Positions 33,550 through 42,470 of a stretch of DNA of 64,000 bases are shown here, one piece after another. The stretch comes from JBLHZY01 sp047631555. GTDB taxonomy: Bacteria; Pseudomonadota; Alphaproteobacteria; Rhodobacterales; Rhodobacteraceae. The notes under the pieces were generated by a model, which worked only from the letters and a program-made list of their open reading frames with translations, was not told the origin of the DNA and ran no database searches. Within the stretch, counting starts at the first letter, position 1. Each line of letters begins with the position of its first letter. A program made the position numbers and the translations under genes. Location: the NCBI GenBank assembly GCA_047631555.1, contig JBLHZY010000001.1, forward strand, positions 806,001-870,000, in the 5' to 3' direction.

Positions 33550-34604
33550 GCAACCGCCCCGGCGCGCGCAATAATCTCGCCCGCGCGATCAATCACAACA
33601 ATATCAAAGGCAATCCCAAGCCCGCCAAAGCGCGCCTCAATCGCCGCCAAAGCGCCCCGCGCAACCGCGCCGGTAAACGCTTCACCCGCAATCCTATAAG
33701 CCTCAAGCGCGGTATTCGCGCCACCAATACGCGTATCCCCAATCGCCCCCGCCCAATGGGCCAAATCGACCTGACTGCGCTTGGAATGCAAATCCATCTC
33801 GCCCTGCGCGAGCTTGGCCATCTTGCCAATCCCGCCGCCAATTGTGACCCGCGCAACCGGGTGCTTGGCCACATATTTCAACAGCCCGCCAACGAAATCG
33901 CCCATATCCAGCATGGCCTGATCCGGCAAATCATAAAGCCCCTGAACCGCCCGCTCAGACGTCGCCCCCGTACAGCCCGCCACATGATCAATCCCGGCCG
34001 CACGCGCCACATCAACACCGCGATGAATAGAGGCAATCCAAGCCGCGCAGGAAAAGGGCCGCACAATCCCCGTTGTCCCCAAAACCGATAAACCACCAAC
34101 AATCCCAAGCCGCGGGTTCCATGTCTTTTGCGCAATCGCCTCACCGCCCGGAATAGAGATCGTGATCTCAATATCCCCCGCTTTGCCCAATCGCGCCGCC
34201 ATCTCCTCAACAACTTGGGCCATCATCAAACGCGGCACAGGATTGATCGCTGGCTCGCCCGGCCCGATCGGCAATCCCGCCATCGTCACCGTCCCAACGC
34301 CCTCACCGGCGCGAAACACAACGCCCGCGCCGGGATCACAAGCCCGCACCTGAGCACAAATCAGCGCACCATGCGTAACATCAGGATCATCGCCCGCATC
34401 CTTAATAATCCCCGCCCGCGCAAACCCGTCGCCCAACTCACGCATCTCAAGCGCAAATTCAGGCCGCTCCCCGCGTGGCAAAGTGATCCGAACGCGCGTC
34501 GGAAATCCCTCCCCCCAAAGCGCCATCAAAGCCGCCTTAACAGCCGCCGTGGCACAAGCGCCCGTGGTCCAACCCCGGCGCAATTCTTTGGGCGCATCAT
34601 TCAT
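33546..34604 (-). CDS. cbiD: cobalt-precorrin-5B C1-methyltransferase
   Basis: 352 aa. It methylates C1 of the corrin ring. Family hallmarks are 'RRGWTTGACATAAVKAAL' at the N-terminus, 'IIKDAGDDPDVTHG', 'GVGTVTMAGLPI', 'GEPAINPVPR' and 'GTTGIVRPFS'. I use ATG 34604; a TTG at 34613 would add three residues. CbiD belongs to the route also called anaerobic, but it occurs with CobK in many Rhodobacteraceae. The cobA-cobB pair is transcribed divergently on the other side. Confidence 0.93.
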   Translation of the reverse strand: MNDAPKELRRGWTTGACATAAVKAALMALWGEGFPTRVRITLPRGERPEFALEMRELGDGFARAGIIKDAGDDPDVTHGALICAQVRACDPGAGVVFRAGEGVGTVTMAGLPIGPGEPAINPVPRLMMAQVVEEMAARLGKAGDIEITISIPGGEAIAQKTWNPRLGIVGGLSVLGTTGIVRPFSCAAWIASIHRGVDVARAAGIDHVAGCTGATSERAVQGLYDLPDQAMLDMGDFVGGLLKYVAKHPVARVTIGGGIGKMAKLAQGEMDLHSKRSQVDLAHWAGAIGDTRIGGANTALEAYRIAGEAFTGAVARGALAAIEARFGGLGIAFDIVVIDRAGEIIARAGAVA

Positions 34605-34684
34605 ATCTTGCAACCTATACCCAGCCCGCGCTCAGGTAAAACCTCAATCAACACGCCCCAGATCAAAGCCCCAATCGCCCCGCT

Positions 34685-34719
34685 TTCACAGTTGTCCAAA
34701 TATCCCCGCCGGAGGCTCC
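34685..34719 (-). repeat. Rhodobacteraceae intergenic repeat, copy 2
   Basis: On the minus strand: GGAGCCTCCGGCGGGGATAT then TTGGACAACTGTGAA. It sits in the divergent cbiD/cobA spacer. Confidence 0.8.
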
Positions 34720-34728
34720 AACACAGCA

Positions 34729-34764
34729 CCAATCACTGGGCCAATCACTGGGCCAATCACCGGC
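34729..34764 (+). repeat. three tandem 12-bp units
   Basis: CCAATCACTGGG occurs twice perfectly and once as CCAATCACCGGC, head to tail, in the cbiD/cobA divergent spacer. It is noncoding. It could be slippage or repeated binding sites. Confidence 0.7.
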
Positions 34765-34832
34765 TCAATATCCCACAAACACCGCCCCAACATCATCTTC
34801 CCCTTCCCGCCTCACCAAGGCATAAAGCAGAT

Positions 34833-35702
34833 ATGAGCGATTCACATGATATCACCGCCCCCGACCTGCCTGCATCCGACTGGCCAACCCTAAATCCGGG
34901 CTGGGTCTGGCTCTGTGGCGCCGGCCCCGGCGATCCCGGCCTGCTGACGCTGCATGCGCTCAATGCGCTCAAACAGGCCGATGTCATCGTCTATGACGCC
35001 CTCGTTGAACCCGCGATCCTCAACTGGGCGCGCCCGGATGCAGAGCGGATGTATGCAGGCAAACGCGGCGGCAAACCCTCGGCCAAACAGGTCGATATTT
35101 CCCTCACGCTGGTCGATCTCGCCCGCGCCGGAAAACGCGTCCTGCGCCTCAAGGGCGGCGATCCCTTTGTCTTTGGGCGCGGCGGCGAAGAGGCCCAAAC
35201 GCTGGTTCAGCATGGCATCCCCGTGCGCATCATCCCGGGCATCTCGGCGGGCATCGGCGGCCTCGCCTATGCGGGCATCCCGGTGACACACAGGGACGTA
35301 AACCAATCGGTGACCTTCGTAACCGGCCACGATCAATCCGGCGAAACGCCCGGCTCGCTCAACTGGAAAGCGCTGGCTGAGGGCAGCCAAGTTCTGGTGA
35401 TCTATATGGGGATGAAACACGCGCCGCAAATCGCGCGCGAACTCATCGCCGCTGGCCGCCCCGCAGACGAGCCTGTCGCCGTTGTGACCTCCGCCACCAC
35501 CCCCGATCAACAAGTGCTTGAAACGACGCTGGGAACCCTCGTCGCAGACCTCGCAAAATCCGGCCTTGAGCCGCCCGCCATCATCTGCGTTGGCCGCTCG
35601 GTCTTGATGCGCCAAGTGCTCGATTGGCAAGGGATGATGCAAGGCGATGCGCCGCGCAATCTCGATCCCCTTGGCCGGGGCCGCCCCGCCCAAATCGGAT
35701 GA
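34833..35702 (+). CDS. cobA: uroporphyrinogen-III C-methyltransferase
   Basis: 289 aa. It makes precorrin-2 from uroporphyrinogen III with two SAM. Signatures: 'WLCGAGPGDPGLLTLHALNAL', 'VIVYDALV', 'RLKGGDPFVFGRGGEEA', 'PGISAGIGG', 'GIPVTHR' and 'YMGMKH'. It is a stand-alone methyltransferase without the CysG dehydrogenase part. A ~20-residue N-terminal extension precedes the fold. Its stop overlaps the cobB start (ATGA). It supplies the branch point for B12 and possibly siroheme. Confidence 0.95.
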   Translation: MSDSHDITAPDLPASDWPTLNPGWVWLCGAGPGDPGLLTLHALNALKQADVIVYDALVEPAILNWARPDAERMYAGKRGGKPSAKQVDISLTLVDLARAGKRVLRLKGGDPFVFGRGGEEAQTLVQHGIPVRIIPGISAGIGGLAYAGIPVTHRDVNQSVTFVTGHDQSGETPGSLNWKALAEGSQVLVIYMGMKHAPQIARELIAAGRPADEPVAVVTSATTPDQQVLETTLGTLVADLAKSGLEPPAIICVGRSVLMRQVLDWQGMMQGDAPRNLDPLGRGRPAQIG

Positions 35703-37033
35703 GCGCGCCCGGCCAAAACGCTGTTCTCATCGCCGCGCCCATGTCCGGCAGCGGCAAAACCTGCATCACTCTAGGCCTGCTGCGCGCCCTTTCCCGGCGC
35801 AAATCCACCCCCCAAATCCGCGCCGCAAAATCCGGCCCCGATTATATCGATCCGCGCTTTCACGAGGCCGCTTGCGGCGCGCCTTGCCTCAATCTGGATG
35901 CTTGGGCGATGGGGCCTGCGCGCCTCCAATCCCTCGCACGCGCCAATGCTGCCGCCGATGATCTGCTGATAATCGAGGGGGCCATGGGCCTGTTTGACGG
36001 CGCGCCGCCCTCGGGCAAAGGCGCCTGCGCCGATCTTGCGCGGCTCTTTCAAATCCCGGTAATCCTCGTGGTCGACGCTTCCCATATCGCCCAATCCATC
36101 GCGCCGCTGATTGCGGGCTTTGCCCGCTTTGATCCCTCCCTCAATATCGCCGGCGTGATCCTCAACAAAGTCGGCTCGCCGCGCCACGAAACCATGCTGC
36201 GCCGCGCCATTACCGATGCCAAAGGCCCGCCCGTCCTCGGCGCGATCCCGCGTGATCCCCGCCTCAATCAGCCCTCGCGCCACCTCGGCCTTGTCCAAGC
36301 GTCCGAGCGCGCGGACCTTGACAGCTGGCTCGAAACAGCCGCTGATATCATCGAAGCCAACGTCGATCTTGCCGCCCTGCCAAGCGCGCCGCTGGCCCCG
36401 GCCCAAGCTGACCAAGCCCACGCGCCCCTCTTCCCAAAGGCCCAACATATCGCCATCGCGCGCGATCAGGCCTTTGCCTTCAGCTACCCGCACCTGATCC
36501 AAGACTGGCGCGCCGCGGGCGCACAAATCAGCTTCTTCTCGCCACTCAATGATGAGGCCCCCGCCAACGAGGCCGATCTCATCTATCTTCCCGGCGGCTA
36601 CCCAGAGCTGCACGCAGGCCAAATCGCCGCCGCCAAGACCTTCCGCCAAGCGATGCAGGACGCCACCCTTAAGACGCCAATCTACGGCGAATGCGGCGGC
36701 TATATGGTGCTTGGACAAGGGCTGATAGATGCGGGCGGCGCGCGCCATGAAATGCTCGGCCTGCTCGACCTAGAGACAAGCTTTGAGCGCCGCAAACTGC
36801 ACCTCGGCTACCGCGACCTCACCCCTTTAGGCGCGCCCACAAACCCCTTCACCACGCCCCTCAAAGCGCATGAATTCCACTACGCCAGCACAATCCGCGC
36901 CCAAGGAACTCCGCTGTTTGAAGCCTGTGATGCCGAAGGCAATACGCTTGCCCCGATGGGCCTGATAAGCGGCAAAACCTGCGGCTCCTTTGCACATATC
37001 ATTGATTGCGCTGAACCCCATTCCAATTCCTGA
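35699..37033 (+). CDS. cobB: cobyrinic acid a,c-diamide synthase
   Basis: 444 aa. It amidates the a and c side chains of (hydrogeno)byrinic acid with glutamine and ATP. The N-terminal P-loop is 'APMSGSGKT' (residues 13-21), followed by 'KSGPDYIDP', the family dethiobiotin-synthetase-like domain, and 'LIIEGAMGLFDG'. The C-terminal glutamine amidotransferase domain has the nucleophile Cys in 'YGECGGYMVLG' and a 'HEFHYA' motif. ATGA overlap with cobA shows coupled translation. Confidence 0.94.
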   Translation: MSAPGQNAVLIAAPMSGSGKTCITLGLLRALSRRKSTPQIRAAKSGPDYIDPRFHEAACGAPCLNLDAWAMGPARLQSLARANAAADDLLIIEGAMGLFDGAPPSGKGACADLARLFQIPVILVVDASHIAQSIAPLIAGFARFDPSLNIAGVILNKVGSPRHETMLRRAITDAKGPPVLGAIPRDPRLNQPSRHLGLVQASERADLDSWLETAADIIEANVDLAALPSAPLAPAQADQAHAPLFPKAQHIAIARDQAFAFSYPHLIQDWRAAGAQISFFSPLNDEAPANEADLIYLPGGYPELHAGQIAAAKTFRQAMQDATLKTPIYGECGGYMVLGQGLIDAGGARHEMLGLLDLETSFERRKLHLGYRDLTPLGAPTNPFTTPLKAHEFHYASTIRAQGTPLFEACDAEGNTLAPMGLISGKTCGSFAHIIDCAEPHSNS

Positions 37034-37090
37034 TCGTACCGCGCGCTTTTGCGCCTTCCCAAGCCCGCGAAGCGCCGCTACTCATATCCA

Positions 37091-38311
37091 ATGAGCAATG
37101 CACAAAGCCAAATCCCCGCCGACAAAGCCGCCATGCGCAACGTCTGGATCCTCGTTGCGGCCCAAGCCTTTCTGGGCGCGCAAATGCCGATGCTGTTTAC
37201 AATCGGCGGGTTGGCGGGCCAATCGCTCGCGACCAACCTGTGCTTTGCCACGCTGCCAATCTCGCTCATCGTGCTTGGCTCCATGCTCGCCGCCACGCCG
37301 CTTTCCGCCATCATGCAGAAATACGGACGGCGCACCGGCTTTCTGATCGGCTCGGGCGCAGGCGCTCTTGGCGCGATCATTTCGGCCTATGGGCTTTATC
37401 AGGCGAGCTTTGCGATCTTCCTCGCAGGCTCGCTGCTCACCGGGGTCTATATGTCCGCCCAAGGCTTCTTTCGCTTTGCCGCCGCCGATACCGCCTCCGA
37501 GGCCTTTCGCCCCAAAGCGATCTCCTATGTGATGGCCGGCGGGCTTGCCTCGGCGATCATCGGGCCGCAGCTGGTCAAAGCCACATCCGACGCCTATGTC
37601 ATCCCGTTTCTGGGCGCCTATCTGGCCGTCGTCTTGATCAATATCATCGGCTCCGGGCTGTTCTTTGCGCTCAAAATCCCAACGCCCGAAGCCCCCGCCG
37701 CAGACGCCCCAAAGGGCCGCTCCCGGCTTGAGCTTTTGCGCACCCCGCGCGTGGCCGTGGCGATCATCTGCGCGATGGTCTCTTATGCGCTGATGAACCT
37801 GGTGATGACCTCAACACCGCTGGCGGTTGTGGGCTGCGGCTATGAACAGGGCAATGCTGCGGATGTGGTCACAGCGCATGTGCTCGCGATGTTTATCCCA
37901 AGCTTTTTCACCGGCCATCTGATCGCCCGCTTTGGCGTCGAGCGGATCGTTGCCATCGGCCTTGCGATCCTTGCGAGCGCGGGCGTTGTCGGCCTTTCCG
38001 GGGTTGAGCTGCCGCAGTTCTTTGGCGCTCTGGTCTTGCTTGGGATCGGCTGGAACTTCGGCTTCATCGGGGCAACGACAATGCTTGCTGGCGCCCACGC
38101 CCCAGAAGAGCGCGGCCGCGTACAAGGCATGAACGACATGATCGTCTTTGGCTGTGTGACACTGGCATCCCTTGCCTCAGGCGGCTTGATGAATTGCTCA
38201 GGCGGGACGGCGCAAGAAGGCTGGACAGCGGTGAACCTTGCCATGGCACCCTTCTTGATGCTGGCGGGCGGCGCGTTGATCTGGCTGGTGATGCAGCCCA
38301 AAAAAGCCTAG
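37091..38311 (+). CDS. MFS transporter
   Basis: 406 aa with about twelve hydrophobic segments. The typical MFS cytoplasmic loop after TM2 is recognisable as 'KYGRRTGFLIGSGAGALGA', and the mid-protein 'GHLIARFGVERIV' is its second-half equivalent. Substrate unknown. It lies 57 bp after cobB in the same direction and could be co-transcribed. Start ATG 37091 chosen by the family N-terminus, since the frame upstream runs into cobB. Confidence 0.85.
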   Translation: MSNAQSQIPADKAAMRNVWILVAAQAFLGAQMPMLFTIGGLAGQSLATNLCFATLPISLIVLGSMLAATPLSAIMQKYGRRTGFLIGSGAGALGAIISAYGLYQASFAIFLAGSLLTGVYMSAQGFFRFAAADTASEAFRPKAISYVMAGGLASAIIGPQLVKATSDAYVIPFLGAYLAVVLINIIGSGLFFALKIPTPEAPAADAPKGRSRLELLRTPRVAVAIICAMVSYALMNLVMTSTPLAVVGCGYEQGNAADVVTAHVLAMFIPSFFTGHLIARFGVERIVAIGLAILASAGVVGLSGVELPQFFGALVLLGIGWNFGFIGATTMLAGAHAPEERGRVQGMNDMIVFGCVTLASLASGGLMNCSGGTAQEGWTAVNLAMAPFLMLAGGALIWLVMQPKKA

Positions 38312-38324
38312 TGAATTTAGCCGC

Positions 38325-39707
38325 TTAGGCGCGCTTTTTAAGCGTCAACCAAATGCCATCCTTGGCGCGCACCGTCAGATGCGCAACGGGCACAGGCGGC
38401 GCACCATGGGCGCGCAACTCAAATGCGCCCGCAATCATCGCAAGCAAAAGCGGCCCCTCAACCATGGCAAACCCCGCCCCCGTACAGACCCGCGGCCCCG
38501 CCGAAAACGGGATATAGGCATCGCGCAAACAAGCCTTGCCGTTCTCGGTTGCAAAGCGCTCTGGATCAAATTCATCCGGACGCTCCCATATCCGCTCATG
38601 GCGCTGCAAGTGCCAAGCTGAGAGCACAATCTGCGCGCCCTTTGGCACGCGGCGCTCGCGAAATTCCTCCGGCTGCGTGGCCTCTCGCACCATCATCGGC
38701 ACGGGCGGATAAAGCCGCAATGCCTCGCGGAAAACATCCCGCGTGTAGCGCAGCTTGCTCAGATCGCCAAAGCTCGGATTGGGGCCAAAAGCGGCGGCCT
38801 CCTCGGCCACGCGTGCCTGCGCCTCAGGATTGGTGGCCAGCAGATAAAGCGCCCAAGCCAGCGCCGAGGCGCTCGTCTCGTGGCCGGCCAAAAAGAAGAT
38901 CGCGACCTGATCGACCATCTCATCGGTGCTGAAAATGTCGCCCGATTGCGGGTCAGCCGTCGTCATGATCTTGGTGGCCAAATCGTCCGGCGCATCGCCC
39001 GCTTTGATCTGCGCCATCCGCTGAGCTGTCAGCTTGGTGATCAGCGCGCGAATATTGCGCGCGGTGCGCTTGGTTTCGGCCTTGTGAAAGCGCGGGATCC
39101 AGCGCGGCAGCGGGATGAAGGCGGCGATATTGAGAATGGGTTGCGCGCGCTGATAAAGGCGAAATTCAGAGAAAACTTGCGCGGCGATCTCATGCTCAAT
39201 CGGGATCGAAAACAACGTGCGAAAGATCACATCCGCCGCCACATGGCTTGTCTGCGCCTCGATCTCAAGCGGCGCATCCTCGCCCGCCTCAAGCGCTCCA
39301 AGCCGCGCAACAGCCGCCTGCCCCGCAGCAACCATTGCAGGAAACGTATCGCGAATGCGCCCGCCTTCAAAGGCCGGATCAATGATCCGCCGCTGGCGCT
39401 CCCATGTCTCGCCATTGGTCAAGAAAACCGAATTGCCAAGAAGCGGGCGCAGGCCTTCGCTGATCCGTGAAGACTTGGGAAAATCGCGCGGGCGCTCTTT
39501 GAGAACGGTGCGGATCAGCGCCGGTTGATTGATCATGAAAGAGCGGAAAAACGGGGTCTTAAACTCGGCCATCCAAGCGCGATAAAGCTTGGCCGGTTGG
39601 GCCGAGAGGATATCCTTGCGAAACAGCCGAACGTAATTGCGCAGGCTGGTTTTCTCGGGCCGCGAGGGCGGCTTTGGCGGCAGATTTGGCGCGTCTTGTC
39701 CGCTCAT
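38325..39707 (-). CDS. cytochrome P450
   Basis: 460 aa soluble P450. The I-helix oxygen motif is 'AGHETSA', the K-helix ExxR is in 'FREALRLYPP', and the heme loop is 'FSAGPRVCTGAGFA' with the cysteine ligand at residue 408. It would hydroxylate an unknown, probably hydrophobic compound. No ferredoxin or reductase gene is adjacent, so its electron donor must be elsewhere. Its ATG overlaps the stop of the upstream hydrolase gene as ATGA (39704-39707). Confidence 0.93.
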   Translation of the reverse strand: MSGQDAPNLPPKPPSRPEKTSLRNYVRLFRKDILSAQPAKLYRAWMAEFKTPFFRSFMINQPALIRTVLKERPRDFPKSSRISEGLRPLLGNSVFLTNGETWERQRRIIDPAFEGGRIRDTFPAMVAAGQAAVARLGALEAGEDAPLEIEAQTSHVAADVIFRTLFSIPIEHEIAAQVFSEFRLYQRAQPILNIAAFIPLPRWIPRFHKAETKRTARNIRALITKLTAQRMAQIKAGDAPDDLATKIMTTADPQSGDIFSTDEMVDQVAIFFLAGHETSASALAWALYLLATNPEAQARVAEEAAAFGPNPSFGDLSKLRYTRDVFREALRLYPPVPMMVREATQPEEFRERRVPKGAQIVLSAWHLQRHERIWERPDEFDPERFATENGKACLRDAYIPFSAGPRVCTGAGFAMVEGPLLLAMIAGAFELRAHGAPPVPVAHLTVRAKDGIWLTLKKRA

Positions 39708-41047
39708 TCGCCCATATCCGTATAGGGCGAGGCTGCGATGTCGATGCGGCTTTGCGAAGGTTTGCGGCCCTCATAGCGCTCAGCGAGCGAACGCGGGCCT
39801 GCAGTGATTTGGAAGTAATCGTAATCGCCGGGCTTATCAAAAGCACATAAGTATTGGAAATGCAGCTTGAAAAAGCGCCAGCGCAGGGCGGCCCATGTTT
39901 CGGGCTGCAAGGTCTGCGTAAAGGCCGCCGAGATGACCAGCGGCCAAAGCTTGCCGCCTTTTGGCTCGACCCCGCTGACCGCCACCGGATCACACAGCGC
40001 AAAGGCGCAGCCATCGCCGGGCGCGGTGACGTCGATCCAAGTGAGCGCATCGCTCTGGCTCAGATCATGCAGATCGCGGCGCAGGCGCTGTGCTTTGGGC
40101 AGAAAAGACATCATCGGAATGACCTGCCCGAGCGAGAGAAAGCCAAGCTCTGGCCCAATGGCCGGCACGCGGCCCGCGCGGATCAGATCGGCCAGAATCG
40201 AGACCGCCAGATGCGCGCCGGAGCTATGCCCAACGATCAAAACCTCGTCCACGTCTGAGTTGAGCGCTTGCGCGATGGTATCGCCAAATTCCGCCATCCG
40301 CGCCTCAAGTGCCTCCGGGTTGGCGCCGCCCCAACGGGCCGAATAGGCGTAATCATGCATCAGGTAATGGGCGAAAAACTTGCCGTCTTTGGCCTTGAAC
40401 CAATTGAGCAACCAATAGGCGCTGTAGCCCCCCGCGCCTATGCCAATGAGCCAAACCAGCCAGCCCAAACCGCCAACAAAAAGCCCGCCCTGCCAGCTTT
40501 GCGGCAAGGCCGAAAGCCCGGCATTAAGCGGCCAAGACACCAGCGCTTTGAGGATAAAAAACAGCGCAATCGCGAGCAAAGCTTGCAGGATCAGCATACC
40601 AACCGGATAGAGCGCTGCGATCACCGGGCCTTTGCGCAACCACATCAGGCGGCGCAATACGCCGGTTGAAATATAGGTGTAAGCGGTGCGAAAAAGCTGG
40701 CCATACGTGGCCGCAATCCCGTGGCTCATCGAGTTGCGCACAATATCCGACCAGACCAGCACATCGACATCCGCATGGACATCTGCGCCCTCGATCCTTG
40801 CCTCTACCTGCCAGCCGTATCGCGCGCCGCCAGTTTTTGGCGAAAGCGCGATCTCATAGCCGGAAATCTCGCCCTGAAGCGCGCTTTCTTTACGGTATAA
40901 TTCGCGGTAGCGGCGTGGGTGAATGGGATCATAGCCGGGGATATAAAAGACCTGCCGCTTGGCCACATCACCGGGCCATTCGTCTATCTGATCTGGCGCG
41001 CCCTCGGCCCGCTGATCGCTTTGGTCTTGATCCTGCGACATACTCAT
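39704..41047 (-). CDS. membrane-anchored alpha/beta-hydrolase-like protein
   Basis: 447 aa, no named family recognised. The N-terminal part has a 'VFYIPGYDP' segment like an oxyanion strand. Two or three hydrophobic segments follow in the middle (about residues 140-225). The C-terminal part holds 'VLIVGHSSGAHLAVSILAD', a classic G-x-S-x-G nucleophile elbow. It therefore looks like a serine hydrolase with a membrane domain inserted. Translationally coupled to the P450 downstream, implying a shared pathway, perhaps lipid or sterol-like substrates (inference). Confidence 0.72.
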   Translation of the reverse strand: MSMSQDQDQSDQRAEGAPDQIDEWPGDVAKRQVFYIPGYDPIHPRRYRELYRKESALQGEISGYEIALSPKTGGARYGWQVEARIEGADVHADVDVLVWSDIVRNSMSHGIAATYGQLFRTAYTYISTGVLRRLMWLRKGPVIAALYPVGMLILQALLAIALFFILKALVSWPLNAGLSALPQSWQGGLFVGGLGWLVWLIGIGAGGYSAYWLLNWFKAKDGKFFAHYLMHDYAYSARWGGANPEALEARMAEFGDTIAQALNSDVDEVLIVGHSSGAHLAVSILADLIRAGRVPAIGPELGFLSLGQVIPMMSFLPKAQRLRRDLHDLSQSDALTWIDVTAPGDGCAFALCDPVAVSGVEPKGGKLWPLVISAAFTQTLQPETWAALRWRFFKLHFQYLCAFDKPGDYDYFQITAGPRSLAERYEGRKPSQSRIDIAASPYTDMGE

Positions 41048-41101
41048 TTCTGCCCTTACTCGGGCGCAGTATACAGGGGAATTTTGGCAAAAATAGGGTG
41101 T

Positions 41102-41854
41102 TTAACCAAATGCTTGCAGGAAGGGAAAGACCTCAAGCAGCCAATAGGAAAAGCGCGAGAAGCCCCCCGTAAGCATCATCAGCCCGATGGTCCAAAGCAG
41201 CAGGCCCATGATCCGCTCAATCCGATCCATATGGCGCTTCATCCAGCCCATCAATCCGCGCAGACGTGGGAAGAAGGCCGCGACCAAAAGGAAGGGCACC
41301 CCGAGCCCGATGGCATAGATGCCAAGCAGCATCGTGCCGCGCAGGATCGAGCTTTCTTCAGCTGCCAGCGTCAGGATCGCACCAAGCTGCGGGCCGATAC
41401 AGGGCGTCCATCCAAAGGCAAAAGCAAGGCCGAGGATATAGGCGCCAAACGCGCTGCCGCCCTGATCGCCCGCGTCCATGCGCGCCTCGCGATTGAGAAA
41501 GCCGATCTTGATGATGCCAAGGAAATGCAGGCCAAACAGCATGATGGTCAGGCCGGCCACGCTTGAGAAAATTTGCGAATTGCCGATGAAGAATTTGCCA
41601 AGGGCCGAGGCGGTAAATCCAAGCAGCAAAAACACCGTCGAGAGGCCAAGAACAAAGAACATCGCCGGCAGGATCGGGCGGCGGCGCGCCTCGCCTTCGC
41701 CGCTGAGTTCATTCATCGTGATGCCGCTCATATAGGCCAGATAAGAGGGCACGATGGGCAGCACGCAGGGCGACAAGAATGAGAGCATCCCGCCAAACAG
41801 GGCGATGATCATGGCGGGCAAGAGGCCTGCATCCAGAAGGTCTAATCCGAACAT
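41102..41854 (-). CDS. ccdA: cytochrome c biogenesis protein CcdA (thiol-electron membrane carrier)
   Basis: 250 aa, six membrane segments. The two membrane cysteines that shuttle electrons are in 'SFLSPCVLPIVPSYL' and 'FGWTPCIGPQLGAIL', both with the diagnostic Pro-Cys or Ser-Pro-Cys context. It transfers reducing power from cytoplasmic thioredoxin to periplasmic thiol proteins used in cytochrome c maturation. Start ATG 41854 behind AAAGGA. Confidence 0.93.
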   Translation of the reverse strand: MFGLDLLDAGLLPAMIIALFGGMLSFLSPCVLPIVPSYLAYMSGITMNELSGEGEARRRPILPAMFFVLGLSTVFLLLGFTASALGKFFIGNSQIFSSVAGLTIMLFGLHFLGIIKIGFLNREARMDAGDQGGSAFGAYILGLAFAFGWTPCIGPQLGAILTLAAEESSILRGTMLLGIYAIGLGVPFLLVAAFFPRLRGLMGWMKRHMDRIERIMGLLLWTIGLMMLTGGFSRFSYWLLEVFPFLQAFG

Positions 41855-42013
41855 TGTGATCCTTTGGGCCTGCTGGGTTGGCACTGGTTTGGGCGGTTTT
41901 GAGGTGCGGCGGCACCGCATATAATCTGTTCTAACGCGTGTGAGCGCGCGCGTCACCCGACGGGTTGTCACATCTTAGTGGACAGGTTGAAACATCGCGA
42001 TTATGCGACAGGG

Positions 42014-42232
42014 ATGAAATTTGCAATTGAGATCGATGCTTTGGGACTTTTGTGCCCTTTGCCTGTTTTGCGGGTGCGCAAGGCTTTGGCGGGCATGGAG
42101 GCTGGGGCTTTGTTGCGCATTGAGGCGGATGATCCGATGGCCGCGATTGATATCCCGCATTTTTGTGCACAGGCAGAGTATGAGGTTGTTTTGGCCGAGG
42201 CCCCTGTTTTTATCATTAAAGCAAAAGGTTAG
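42014..42232 (+). CDS. TusA-family sulfurtransferase-like protein
   Basis: 72 aa, a single TusA/SirA domain. The CPxP motif at 'LGLLCPLPVLRVRKAL' (Cys about residue 14) carries persulfide sulfur. These proteins pass sulfur for tRNA thiolation, molybdenum cofactor or sulfur metabolism; which of these cannot be told here. I use ATG 42014; a GTG at 41978 would add twelve residues. It is divergent from ccdA. Confidence 0.85.
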   Translation: MKFAIEIDALGLLCPLPVLRVRKALAGMEAGALLRIEADDPMAAIDIPHFCAQAEYEVVLAEAPVFIIKAKG

Positions 42233-42278
42233 GCCGGTTTGGCGCGCCTTGATTGAGCGCGCGATTGCTGTTGGGCCG

Positions 42279-42315
42279 GGAGCCTCCGGCGGGGATATTT
42301 GCACAACTGTGAAAT
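42279..42315 (+). repeat. Rhodobacteraceae intergenic repeat, copy 3
   Basis: GGAGCCTCCGGCGGGGATAT then TTGCACAACTGTGAAAT, between the TusA-family gene and the rne terminator. It is nearly identical to copy 4 at 63421. Confidence 0.85.
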
Positions 42316-42416
42316 GGCGAGGAGACCCTTTGGGCCTTGGTGTTTGGGTGATGGGCAGAGGTCTGGAGAGGTTTGTGTGAGGCGGGAAAGCTTGCGACGC
42401 GTTGGGATTGAGATGC

Positions 42417-42451
42417 AAAACGGGCGGCAGATTGGATCTGCCGCCCGTTTT
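42417..42451. terminator. rho-independent terminator of rne
   Basis: Stem AAAACGGGCGGCAG / CTGCCGCCCGTTTT, 14 bp, 7-base loop. It lies 20 bases past the rne stop and has A/T runs on both sides, so it can also stop plus-strand transcription. Confidence 0.9.
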
Positions 42452-42470
42452 ATTTTGAGGGATTTAGAGC

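Noticed and set aside
34614..34832. Cobalamin riboswitch near cbiD/cobA
   Set aside because: The spacer holds an intergenic repeat and a 12-bp tandem repeat; no B12-box-like sequence is seen.
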